From assembly GCA_902803635.1 (NCBI GenBank), contig CADCQU010000136.1, positions 1 to 9,738 of the forward strand: a stretch of DNA of 9,738 bases. Reading direction: 5' to 3'. Positions within the stretch are counted from its first letter, which is position 1. The number at the start of each line of letters is the position of its first letter. This DNA comes from an uncultured Lachnospiraceae bacterium (GTDB lineage: Bacteria > Bacillota > Clostridia > Lachnospirales > Lachnospiraceae). The notes beneath the pieces are model-generated. The model made no database searches, was not told where the DNA came from, and worked only from the letters and a program-made list of their open reading frames with translations. Positions 1 to 5,928 of this stretch are shown here, piece by piece. The position numbers and the translations under genes are program-made.

Positions 1-29
1 GCCAGGGAAATGTCTCGGATATTGCTCAT
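1..29 (-). CDS. ahcY: Start of probable adenosylhomocysteinase (partial, runs off left edge)
   Basis: Only ten codons are in the window: ATG at 29-27 begins MSNIRDISLA and continues past the left edge. This matches the usual opening of S-adenosylhomocysteine hydrolases, which begin with a short Met-Ser/x-x-Ile-Arg-Asp-Ile-x-Leu-Ala stretch. These are NAD-dependent cytosolic enzymes that split S-adenosylhomocysteine (or S-inosylhomocysteine in some lineages) into homocysteine and the nucleoside. A good ribosome binding site, GGAGAGGA on the minus strand at 37-44, lies seven bases upstream. The gap from the stop codon of the amidohydrolase gene is 28 bp on the same strand, so the two are probably co-transcribed. 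Identification rests on ten residues plus context and is moderate; the start codon itself is well supported. Confidence 0.6.
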
Positions 30-57
30 CTTCTCTTCCTCTCCAAACTCAATCCCA

Positions 58-1482
58 TTATTTCTTCAAATATTCGGCGGCCAGCTGCTCTACCTCGTAC
101 CGGACCCGCTCCTCATCAATTCCCGGGAAGCGGCGATCCTGCATCACCCATTTGCCCCCAATCATCACCGACTCCACCTCGCTGCCATTTGCCGAGTAGC
201 AGAGGGAGGCGATGAGGTTGTTCTGGGGAATCATGCTCGGACTCTTCAAATCGAGGAACGCAAGGTCAGCCTCTGCACCATTTGCAATCGTCCCCAAGAG
301 CCCCGCCCTACAAAGAGGCTTCGCCGCATTTGCCGTGGCCATGCGAACCACCGACTTCGCGGGGGCCTTCGTGGAATCCCGGCGAACGCCCTTGTGAATC
401 GTCGAGAGAAGTCCCATCTCCCGGAACATGTTGAGCGAGTTGTTCGAGCAGACGCCGTCCGTCCCAATCGCGACATTCACGCCCGCCTCCTCGAACTCCG
501 TCACCGGCGCAAAGCCGTTGCCAAGCTTCGCGTTCGAGGCGGGATTTGTGACAACCGTCGATCCGAAATTTTTAATAATGGAAATGTCGTCGCCGCGCAT
601 TTTGACGCAGTGCGCGAGCAGCGTCCGCTCCGTCAGGAAGCCCGTATCTGCGAGCACCGCGACTGGCGTCTTCCCGTACTTTTCAATCGTGCTGTCCACC
701 TCGAAATCGCTCTCCGAAACGTGCGTTTCGAGGAGCAGCCCGCGCTTTTCGCCCTCCTTCGCTGCCTGCTCATAAAGCTTCGGTGAGCAGCTGTAAATCG
801 CGTGCGGCGCGATGGCAAATTTCACCAGATCGCTCTCATACTTCTCCTGCTCGCGGAGCATTTGCTCGAAACGGGAGAGGCCGTCCACATAAAGGTCCTC
901 GCCGACAAGCCCTCGGCCGATGTACGCCCGCATCCCCAGGTCGCGGGCCGCCTTCGCCGACATCCCCTCGAACATATGCATATCGACAAATGTCGTCGTC
1001 CCAGTGCGGACCATTTCCATGAGGCCGAGGAGCGAGCTCCAATAAGCGCTCTCCACCGGAAGCGTATCCTCCACCGGCATCACCCGTTTGAAGAGCCACT
1101 CGTTAAAATCCACATCATCCGCGTAATTGCGCATCAACGTCATATAGGCGTGCGTGTGCATGTTCAAAAGTCCCGGCAGAATCAGCTTATCGGAAGCGTC
1201 CACCAGCTCGAAATCCGCAACCTTGAGGTTCTGCCGTCCCTCCTGCTTCTCCATCCCGAGGTCGTCTGCACATACGTCTTTCTGTGTATCCGTGCGGCCG
1301 TGGTTTACGTTCGCATCCATGCCTCCGTTCTTTGTGTTCGCATCCGTGCTTTCGCAGGCTTCCTTGGACGGCTCCTCCACCGCGCAAATCTTCCCATCCT
1401 TCACGAAAATGTTCTTCTCGCGAACCACCAAATCACCGGCTTCCTCCACCAGCACCTTTCCGCCAACAATTATATAATTCAT
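58..1482 (-). CDS. Amidohydrolase, S-adenosylhomocysteine / 5'-methylthioadenosine deaminase type (MtaD-like)
   Basis: A 474-residue metal-dependent hydrolase of the TrzA/ATZ-MtaD group, which deaminates the adenine ring of S-adenosylhomocysteine, methylthioadenosine or related nucleosides in the cytosol. The start of the beta-sandwich (MNYIIVGGKVL) is followed by the barrel. Visible motifs: HTH at 109-111 (first metal ligands), FNEWL at 126-130, PHAIYS around His227, ETHVSE at 252-257 (third ligand His254, catalytic Glu257), AHC around His291, and GTDG at 340-343 with Asp342 as the last metal ligand. The His227-His254-Glu257 spacing fits the deaminases of known structure. Length exceeds the usual 420-440 because of a low-complexity insertion at residues 38-90. 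ATG at 1482 is preferred over an in-frame TTG at 1500 because AGGAAGG lies between them. The adjacent ahcY-like gene favours S-adenosylhomocysteine as substrate; another aminohydrolase specificity is possible. Confidence 0.9.
   Translation of the reverse strand: MNYIIVGGKVLVEEAGDLVVREKNIFVKDGKICAVEEPSKEACESTDANTKNGGMDANVNHGRTDTQKDVCADDLGMEKQEGRQNLKVADFELVDASDKLILPGLLNMHTHAYMTLMRNYADDVDFNEWLFKRVMPVEDTLPVESAYWSSLLGLMEMVRTGTTTFVDMHMFEGMSAKAARDLGMRAYIGRGLVGEDLYVDGLSRFEQMLREQEKYESDLVKFAIAPHAIYSCSPKLYEQAAKEGEKRGLLLETHVSESDFEVDSTIEKYGKTPVAVLADTGFLTERTLLAHCVKMRGDDISIIKNFGSTVVTNPASNAKLGNGFAPVTEFEEAGVNVAIGTDGVCSNNSLNMFREMGLLSTIHKGVRRDSTKAPAKSVVRMATANAAKPLCRAGLLGTIANGAEADLAFLDLKSPSMIPQNNLIASLCYSANGSEVESVMIGGKWVMQDRRFPGIDEERVRYEVEQLAAEYLKK
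1213..1371 (-). other. Low-complexity insertion in the amidohydrolase (residues about 38-90)
   Basis: Relatives pass directly from the first small strands (here ending ICAVEEP) to the VDASDKLILPGL strand that leads into the HTH motif. Here about 50 extra residues rich in Asp, Asn, Glu, Lys and Gly intervene, with a repeated Asp-Ala-Asn unit (TDANTKNGG, then MDANVNHGRTD). The frame stays open and the domain resumes intact, so the enzyme is probably functional with a disordered surface loop. I do not recognise the source of the inserted DNA. Boundaries are approximate because they rest on remembered family alignments. Confidence 0.6.
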
Positions 1483-1490
1483 GGAAACAT

Positions 1491-1497
1491 CCTTCCT
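1491..1497 (-). promoter_or_regulatory. Ribosome binding site deciding the amidohydrolase start
   Basis: AGGAAGG on the minus strand lies eight bases upstream of ATG 1482. The longer reading frame would begin at TTG 1500, which overlaps the start of this site and has no comparable site of its own. The ATG also coincides with the start of the conserved MNYIIVGG strand. Confidence 0.75.
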
Positions 1498-1559
1498 CAA
1501 CTCCGAAGTTTTCGTCCAACCCCTGCCTTGTGCTACTATTCAGCTTCCCCCCGACTTTC

Positions 1560-1644
1560 TGTCATTCTGAGGAGCGAAGCGACGAAGAATCCCGTCAGCT
1601 TTGTGAGAAACCTTACGGGATTCTTCGCTTCGCTCAGAATGACA
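1560..1644. repeat. Palindromic repeat family A, copy A1 (85 bp, intact)
   Basis: The element is bounded by a perfect 12-bp terminal inverted repeat, TGTCATTCTGAG at 1560-1571 and CTCAGAATGACA at 1633-1644. Inside it is a second inverted pair, GAAGAATCCCGT and ACGGGATTCTTC, so most of the element can fold into one long hairpin. Copies A2 and A3 share the ends and the inner arms. It sits about 80 bp upstream of the amidohydrolase start. It has no coding capacity of its own, consistent with a short non-autonomous (MITE-like or REP-like) element. Confidence 0.9.
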
Positions 1645-1711
1645 AGCCTTTCACGATGCGTACAGACCTTTATCAGCAGGGTCACCTGAACTGTAACTGC
1701 CTTGTCACTCT

Positions 1712-1818
1712 TCCTCCCAAAAATACATCCGCTCCCCTTGCCTCCCCCTCCAGGGGGAGGTGGCACGGCGTAGCCGTGACGGAGAGGGGCCACCTTGGCC
1801 GCGCCTTTTTGAGATTTC
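1712..1818. repeat. Repeat family B, copy B1 (107-bp unit)
   Basis: The core at 1732-1789 begins CTCCCCTTGCC and ends GACGGAGAGGGG. It contains two short hairpins: CCTCCCCC with GGGGGAGG around a 4-base loop, and CACGGC with GCCGTG around a 3-base loop. Flanking sequence on both sides (a CCCAAAA...TCCG stretch before, a CCTTTTTGAGATTTCTCAC-like stretch after) recurs at the other copies. B1 and B2 are direct tandem copies with a 107-bp period (1732 to 1839). Confidence 0.85.
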
Positions 1819-1947
1819 TCACCCCAAAACTCACTCCGCTCCCCTTGCCTCCCCCTCCAGGGGAAGGTGGCACGGCGACCCCCTCTCAGTCAGTGCCTTC
1901 GGCACTGACAGCTCCCCCTCAGGGGGAGCCAAGTGTGACGGAGAGGG
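1819..1947. repeat. Repeat family B, compound copy B2, just behind hisA
   Basis: The second tandem unit starts like B1 (core from 1839) but breaks off after GGCACGGCGA at about 1877. It then joins a related variant that starts CCCCCTCTCAGTCAG and ends GACGGAGAGGGG at 1947. The variant contains the hairpin GTCAGTGCC-TTC-GGCACTGAC and a CTCCCCCT/AGGGGGAG hairpin. The right end is five bases from the hisA stop codon, so hisA transcripts run straight into these structured repeats. No T-tract follows the hairpins, so I do not call a terminator. Confidence 0.8.
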
Positions 1948-1952
1948 GCTCT

Positions 1953-2828
1953 TCATTCGCACATAGAGATGATTTCCTTGTAGGAAAGCTTCCCCCCATA
2001 GATATCCAGCGCGGAGCCAACCGTAAAGTCCACGTGCCCCGCCCCAAAAACTCGAATCTTCTCAACATCCTCATAGGAAGAAACCCCTCCGGCATAGGTA
2101 ACCGGAATCCGCGACCCTTCCGCGAGGAGCCGCACCAGAGCCTCGTCAATCCCGGCGCGTTTCCCCTCTACGTCCACCGCGTGCACCAGAAATTCCGCGC
2201 ACTCGTCCGAAAGGGCCCGTAGCAAATCCGCCGTCAGCGGCTCCTCCGTGCATTTCTGCCAGCGGTCGGTCGCAATGCGGTATTGGAATCCGTCCCCTCC
2301 CGCACATTCTCCAACGCCCACCCGCTTCGCGTCTTTGTCCTCCGTGGGTTTGGCTTCCTGCCCGATTTTCGGGGGATTCCCACTTTTTTCTCCCACCTTC
2401 TTGCAGGAAAGGTCTAAAACAAGGTGTTCCTTACCCACTTCCGCCTGTAGCTTCCGCAGATTCCCAAAACTGATCCTTCCGTCAAAGAAAACATAGGAGG
2501 TCACGATCACGTGGCTTGCGCCGGCCGAAAGGAAAGAAGCTGCATTTTCCGGACGGATTCCCCCGCCCACCTGCAGCCCCTTCGGATAGGCGGCCAGTGC
2601 CGACAACGCCGCTTCCTTTGTCGCCGCGTACATAGGCGAGCTCGCCGGGTTCAGCAAAATCACATGCCCTCCGGCCAGCCCGTCCGCCTTAAATTTCTCG
2701 GCAAATGAAGCCGCCGTGGAGTCACTCACGAAATTTTCTGCCGCCCGGTCGCCCTTGTCCGAGAGCGTCCCGCCGACAATCTGCTTCACCCTGCCATTAT
2801 GAATATCAATACACGGTCGAAAACGCAT
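1953..2828 (-). CDS. hisA: HisA, ProFAR isomerase, eukaryotic (HIS6) type
   Basis: Phosphoribosylformimino-5-aminoimidazole carboxamide ribotide isomerase, the fourth step of histidine synthesis, a cytosolic beta/alpha barrel. The sequence follows the eukaryotic branch rather than the usual bacterial HisA: CIDIHNGRVKQIVGG at 6-20 (putative catalytic Asp8), GGHVILLNP at 53-61, QVGGGI at 86-91, VIVTSYVF at 107-114, LDLSCKK at 138-144, TDRWQK at 187-192, EFLVHAVDVEG at 212-222 (putative catalytic Asp219), then TYAGGV and DFTVGSALDIYGG. Length is 291 residues against about 260 for relatives; the excess is an insertion at 145-183. ATG 2828 is preferred over an in-frame TTG at 2843, because the TTG lies inside dapB and GGGTGAG, the end of dapB, serves as ribosome binding site. 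Seven bases separate it from dapB, so the two are surely one transcript. Confidence 0.93.
   Translation of the reverse strand: MRFRPCIDIHNGRVKQIVGGTLSDKGDRAAENFVSDSTAASFAEKFKADGLAGGHVILLNPASSPMYAATKEAALSALAAYPKGLQVGGGIRPENAASFLSAGASHVIVTSYVFFDGRISFGNLRKLQAEVGKEHLVLDLSCKKVGEKSGNPPKIGQEAKPTEDKDAKRVGVGECAGGDGFQYRIATDRWQKCTEEPLTADLLRALSDECAEFLVHAVDVEGKRAGIDEALVRLLAEGSRIPVTYAGGVSSYEDVEKIRVFGAGHVDFTVGSALDIYGGKLSYKEIISMCE
2280..2396 (-). other. Low-complexity insertion in HisA (residues about 145-183)
   Basis: In eukaryotic-type HisA the DLSCKK strand is followed after a few residues by a V/I-A/T-x-D/N-x-W-Q segment. Here about 39 residues rich in Lys, Glu, Gly, Pro and Asp separate them (start VGEKSGNPPKIGQ, end CAGGDGFQY). 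The flanking barrel strands are intact, which argues for a tolerated surface loop rather than a broken gene. The source of the added DNA is not recognisable to me; it is not a copy of repeat A or B. Confidence 0.6.
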
Positions 2829-2835
2829 TTTTCTC

Positions 2836-3588
2836 TCACCCAATCACATCCGCCATGCTGTACATACCCGCACCCTTCCCGGCGAGGTACTTCGCGGCCT
2901 GGATTGCTCCCTTCGCGAAAATGCTCCGCGAATACGCGGTATGCTTGAACTCAATCAGCTCATCCTCCCCGGCAAAGACGACATCGTGCGTCCCCGGCAC
3001 CGTCCCGCCGCGAAGCGCCACGATGCCCATTTCCTTCGGATCGCGGGCCGCCCGCCGCTCGCTGCGGTCATACACATACTTCAAATCCCCGCCCGCGCCC
3101 TCATTCACACTGTCCGCAAGCGCGATGGCCGTCCCCGAAGGAGCGTCCAGCTTCCTCCGATGGTGCATTTCCATGATTTCCGCATCAAAGCCCGCCGGCA
3201 CAAGCACCGAAGCCGCCTCCTTCAAAAGCTTCAGAAGCAAATTCACGCCGAGCGACATATTTGCCGAACGCAGAACGGCCACCTTCTTCGCGGCCTCCTC
3301 CACCTTCGCAAGCTGCTCCTCGGAAAGCCCCGTAGTGCACAAAACAAGCGGAACCTGCTTCTCCACGGCATACGCAAGCAGCCCGTCCACGGCCTTCGCC
3401 GTCGAAAAATCAATAATCGCGTCCGCCTCCGGGCACTCTGCAAGCGTCGCGAACACCGGGTACGGCCTTGCAACCTCCGTCCGCACGTCCACGCCAGCGA
3501 CAATCTCCACCTCCGCATCCTTCGCGGCAAATTCCGTCACCACGGCACCCATATAACCGCCCGCACCATGCATAATCACCCGCACCAT
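2836..3588 (-). CDS. dapB: 4-hydroxy-tetrahydrodipicolinate reductase
   Basis: DapB reduces the dihydrodipicolinate precursor with NAD(P)H in the diaminopimelate/lysine pathway, supplying both lysine and the peptidoglycan cross-linking residue. It has 250 residues, normal for the family. Visible: nucleotide-binding GAGGYMG at 8-14, Asp-Phe-Ser at 60-62, CTTGL at 84-88, NMSLGVN at 110-116, and the catalytic signature EMHHRRKLDAPSGTA at 140-154 (His142-His143, Lys146, substrate-binding PSGTA). The C-terminal domain ends with the conserved region around FKHTAYSR. ATG 3588 is preceded by a strong TAGGAGG at 3597-3603. It leads a tight pair with hisA. Its 5' gap is filled by repeat A2. Confidence 0.96.
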   Translation of the reverse strand: MVRVIMHGAGGYMGAVVTEFAAKDAEVEIVAGVDVRTEVARPYPVFATLAECPEADAIIDFSTAKAVDGLLAYAVEKQVPLVLCTTGLSEEQLAKVEEAAKKVAVLRSANMSLGVNLLLKLLKEAASVLVPAGFDAEIMEMHHRRKLDAPSGTAIALADSVNEGAGGDLKYVYDRSERRAARDPKEMGIVALRGGTVPGTHDVVFAGEDELIEFKHTAYSRSIFAKGAIQAAKYLAGKGAGMYSMADVIG

Positions 3589-3615
3589 ACTTCTATCCTC
3601 CTACTTCTTTCTCTG

Positions 3616-3645
3616 ATTATGCCAAAACCACGCTTTTTCTGTTAC
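3616..3645 (-). promoter_or_regulatory. Possible promoter of dapB-hisA
   Basis: On the minus strand, GTAACA (3645-3640) and CATAAT (3621-3616) are separated by 18 bases, with 27 bases from the -10 box to the dapB start. The -10 matches the housekeeping consensus at five of six positions and the -35 at four. Nothing better was seen between dapB and repeat A2. Unproven. Confidence 0.35.
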
Positions 3646-3693
3646 TCTTCAGCTTCCTCTATTGAAATAGACTGTTATGCTTCGTTAAATGTC

Positions 3694-3867
3694 TGTCATC
3701 CTGAGCGAAGCGACGCCTCAGTGTGCAGAAAACAGTCCAGTGGACTGTTTTCTGTAAGGATCCCGTTAGGCGTCTTGTATAGTTGACGGGATTCTTCGTC
3801 GCTTTTCCTCATCGCCGAAAGCAATCCGATTCATAGATGTCCGAAAGACTCGCTCCTCAGAATGACA
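3694..3867. repeat. Palindromic repeat family A, composite copy A2 (174 bp)
   Basis: The ends TGTCATCCTGAG (3694-3705) and CTCAGAATGACA (3856-3867), and the inner GATCCCGTT...GACGGGATTCTTCGTCGC arms, identify family A. The copy is twice the length of A1 and A3 because of two extra segments. One, at about 3716-3757, carries a perfect palindrome. The other, at about 3803-3849, is of unknown origin. An outer imperfect inverted pair flanks it, TTACTCTTCAGCTTCC near 3642 and AGCTGAATAGAGT near 3883; a similar TACTATTCAGCTTCC lies left of A1. It fills most of the typA-dapB gap; nothing else was seen there. Confidence 0.8.
3726..3754. repeat. Perfect 29-bp palindrome nested in A2
   Basis: CAGAAAACAGTCCA at 3726-3739 and its exact complement TGGACTGTTTTCTG at 3741-3754 flank a single central G. 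It interrupts the left arm of repeat A2, so it looks like a second small element inserted into the first. It could act as a cruciform, an RNA hairpin (12-bp stem with a 5-base loop) or a dyad protein-binding site. There is no following T-tract on either strand, so a terminator role is not supported. Confidence 0.85.
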
Positions 3868-3955
3868 AAAAATGCGAAACAGCTGAATAGAGTGACTCCA
3901 TTCTTATGCTACACCCCCATTTTTCGTGGCCTTGCAGCTTATTTCCTCTTATTTC

Positions 3956-5791
3956 TTATTTATTACTAAAGTTCGCCCGCTTCCTGAGCCGCGAATCCAA
4001 AATCCTCTTCCGGATCCGCAGCGACTTGGGCGTGACCTCCAGAAGCTCGTCCGCGTCGATATAGTCGAGCGCCTGCTCCAGCGACAAAATCCGCGGCGGA
4101 GTCAGCGTCAGCGCCTCGTCCGCGCTCGAAGAGCGCGTATTTGTCAAATGCTTGGTCTTGCAAACGTTGATCTCAATTTCTTCCGGCCGCGAGCTCTCGC
4201 CGACCACCATGCCCGCATACACCTTCGTGCCGGGGCTGATGAAAAGCGCCCCGCGTTCCTGCGCGGCAAATAGCCCGTAGGTCACCGCCTCGCCGTCCTC
4301 AAATGCGACGAGCGAGCCATTTTTCCGGTAGCTCAGATCGCCCTTGTAAGGCGCATATTCCTCAAAAACGGAATTCATAATTCCCGTCCCCTTCGTGGCG
4401 GTCAGGAAGTTCCCGTGAATCCCGATGAGGCCCCGCGCCGGAATCTCAAATTCGAGACGCACCGTCCCATCCGCGAGCGTGCTCATGCCCTGCAGCTCGC
4501 CCTTCCGCTCGGAGAGCATGCTGATAATCGTCCCCGAATAATCCTGCGGCACGTCCACGTAGGCAATCTCCATCGGCTCCAGCTTCCGCCCCTTCTCGTC
4601 CGTCTTGAAAATGACCTCCGCCTTCGATACGGCAAATTCATACCCCTCGCGGCGCATGGTCTCAATCAGCACTGACAAATGCAGCTCCCCACGGCCGCTG
4701 ACGCGGAAGGTGTCGGTATTGTCCGTATCCTCCACGCGGAGCGAGACGTCCGTATTCAGCTCCCGGAACAGCCGCTCGCGAATTTGCCGTGAGGTGCAGT
4801 AGGTCCCTTCGAGGCCCGCCAGCGGCGAGTCGTTCACGATAAAGTTCATCGCAATCGTCGGCTCGGAAATTTTCTGGAACGGGATCGCGTCAATCTCGTC
4901 CGGTGCGCACAGGGTATCCCCAATCTGCAAATCCCCGATACCGGAAATCGCGACAATCGAGCCCACACCCGCCTCCGCAACGTCCACCTTCTTGAGCCCG
5001 TCAAATTCATAGAGCTTGGTGATGCGGGTCTTCTCCCGCACCTCCGGGTTGTGGAAGTTCACGCGCACAATTTCCTGCCCGACGCGGATCGAGCCGTTGT
5101 CCACCTTGCCGATGCCGATACGGCCCACGTACTCGTTGTAGTCGATCGTGGAAATGAGAACCTGCGTCCCTTTTTCCGGGTCGCCCGTCGGCGCGGGAAT
5201 CGCCTCCAAAATCGTTTCAAACAAAGGCTTCAAATCCTTCGCCTCGTCCCCGAGGTTCCGAACGCACGTCCCCTCCCTCGCCGATGCGAAGACAAAGGGG
5301 CATTCGAGCTGTGCATCGGAGGCGTCGAGGTCCATCAGAAGCTCCAGCACCTCGTCCACGACCTCCTCGGGCCGCGCCTCCGGGCGGTCAATCTTGTTGA
5401 TGCACACGATAACCGCAAGGTCGAGGTCCAGGGCCTTCTTCAGCACAAACTTCGTCTGCGGCATCGTTCCCTCAAAGGCATCCACCAGCAAAATAACACC
5501 GTTCACCATCTTGAGGACGCGCTCGACCTCCCCGCCGAAATCCGCGTGTCCCGGCGTGTCGATAATGTTGATCTTCACGCCCTCGTACTCGATGGCGGTA
5601 TTTTTCGAGAGAATCGTGATGCCCCGCTCCCGCTCAATCGCGCCGGAATCCATCACGCGCTCCCGCACCTCCTGGTTCTCCCGGAACACGCCGCTCTGGC
5701 GCAGCATCCCGTCCACAAGCGTCGTCTTCCCATGGTCAACATGCGCAATAATCGCAACGTTGCGGATATCCTCTCTCGTAATCACACTCAT
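3956..5791 (-). CDS. typA: Ribosome-associated GTPase TypA/BipA
   Basis: TypA/BipA is a translational GTPase related to EF-G and LepA that binds the 70S ribosome and helps growth under stress, partly through ribosome assembly. It has 611 residues, the expected length. The GTPase motifs are complete: AHVDHGKT at 16-23 (P-loop), ERGIT at 55-59 (switch I), DTPGHADF at 78-85 and NKID at 132-135. The elongation-factor-like domains follow, including VSGRGELHLSVLIE and the SERKGEL...RLEFEIPARGLIG region typical of TypA, ending in a basic C-terminal tail. ATG 5791 has GGAGG at 5798-5802, six bases upstream. No convincing promoter lies in the 137-bp gap before it, which is mostly repeat B3, so transcription may continue from the deacetylase gene. 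No terminator was seen downstream. Confidence 0.97.
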   Translation of the reverse strand: MSVITREDIRNVAIIAHVDHGKTTLVDGMLRQSGVFRENQEVRERVMDSGAIERERGITILSKNTAIEYEGVKINIIDTPGHADFGGEVERVLKMVNGVILLVDAFEGTMPQTKFVLKKALDLDLAVIVCINKIDRPEARPEEVVDEVLELLMDLDASDAQLECPFVFASAREGTCVRNLGDEAKDLKPLFETILEAIPAPTGDPEKGTQVLISTIDYNEYVGRIGIGKVDNGSIRVGQEIVRVNFHNPEVREKTRITKLYEFDGLKKVDVAEAGVGSIVAISGIGDLQIGDTLCAPDEIDAIPFQKISEPTIAMNFIVNDSPLAGLEGTYCTSRQIRERLFRELNTDVSLRVEDTDNTDTFRVSGRGELHLSVLIETMRREGYEFAVSKAEVIFKTDEKGRKLEPMEIAYVDVPQDYSGTIISMLSERKGELQGMSTLADGTVRLEFEIPARGLIGIHGNFLTATKGTGIMNSVFEEYAPYKGDLSYRKNGSLVAFEDGEAVTYGLFAAQERGALFISPGTKVYAGMVVGESSRPEEIEINVCKTKHLTNTRSSSADEALTLTPPRILSLEQALDYIDADELLEVTPKSLRIRKRILDSRLRKRANFSNK

Positions 5792-5842
5792 AAACTGCCT
5801 CCGTACTTCCTATATTTGTCAAATGTATCGTGTAATGCGCCA

Positions 5843-5900
5843 CTTCCCTTGCCTCCCCCTCCAGGGGGAGGTGGCACGGCGAAGCCGTGACGGAGAGGGG
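5843..5900. repeat. Repeat family B, copy B3
   Basis: The core matches B1 almost base for base, ending GACGGAGAGGGG at 5900. It has the same two hairpins: CCTCCCCC/GGGGGAGG at 5852-5871 and CACGGC/GCCGTG at 5875-5889. The right flank, CTCCTTTTGAAATCTTCACTCCCCAAA, shown here as parts CTCCTTTTGAAAT and CTTCACTCCCCAAA, resembles the flank of B1 and runs over the stop codon of the deacetylase gene. The last codons of that gene may therefore be repeat-derived. Confidence 0.85.
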
Positions 5901-5928
5901 CGTACTGACGCCGCTCCTTTTGAAATCT

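Noticed and set aside
802..1689. Long open frame on the plus strand opposite the amidohydrolase
   Set aside because: It overlaps the whole front of a gene with intact catalytic motifs, runs through repeat A1, and has no family resemblance.
1483..1952. A SAM or SAH riboswitch upstream of the amidohydrolase
   Set aside because: The genes would make it plausible, but the region is accounted for by repeats A1, B1 and B2, and I see no conserved riboswitch core or terminator.
1953..2843. HisA starting at TTG 2843
   Set aside because: This start lies inside dapB; ATG 2828 has GGGTGAG at good spacing and begins exactly at the conserved RFRPCIDIHNG strand.
3726..3754. Rho-independent terminator for typA
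   Set aside because: The stem is perfect but there is no T-tract on the minus strand after it, and it lies over 200 bp past the typA stop codon.
5817..5822. TTGACA as a -35 box for typA
   Set aside because: A -10 box at the right distance would fall in the ribosome binding site, and none resembles the consensus; the match is explained by the GRCAAAT word.
5051..5890. Long open frame on the plus strand opposite typA
   Set aside because: It is the antisense shadow of a well-supported GTPase gene. Its protein is rich in His, Arg and Leu, as expected from reading GC-rich codons backwards, and shows no recognisable domain.
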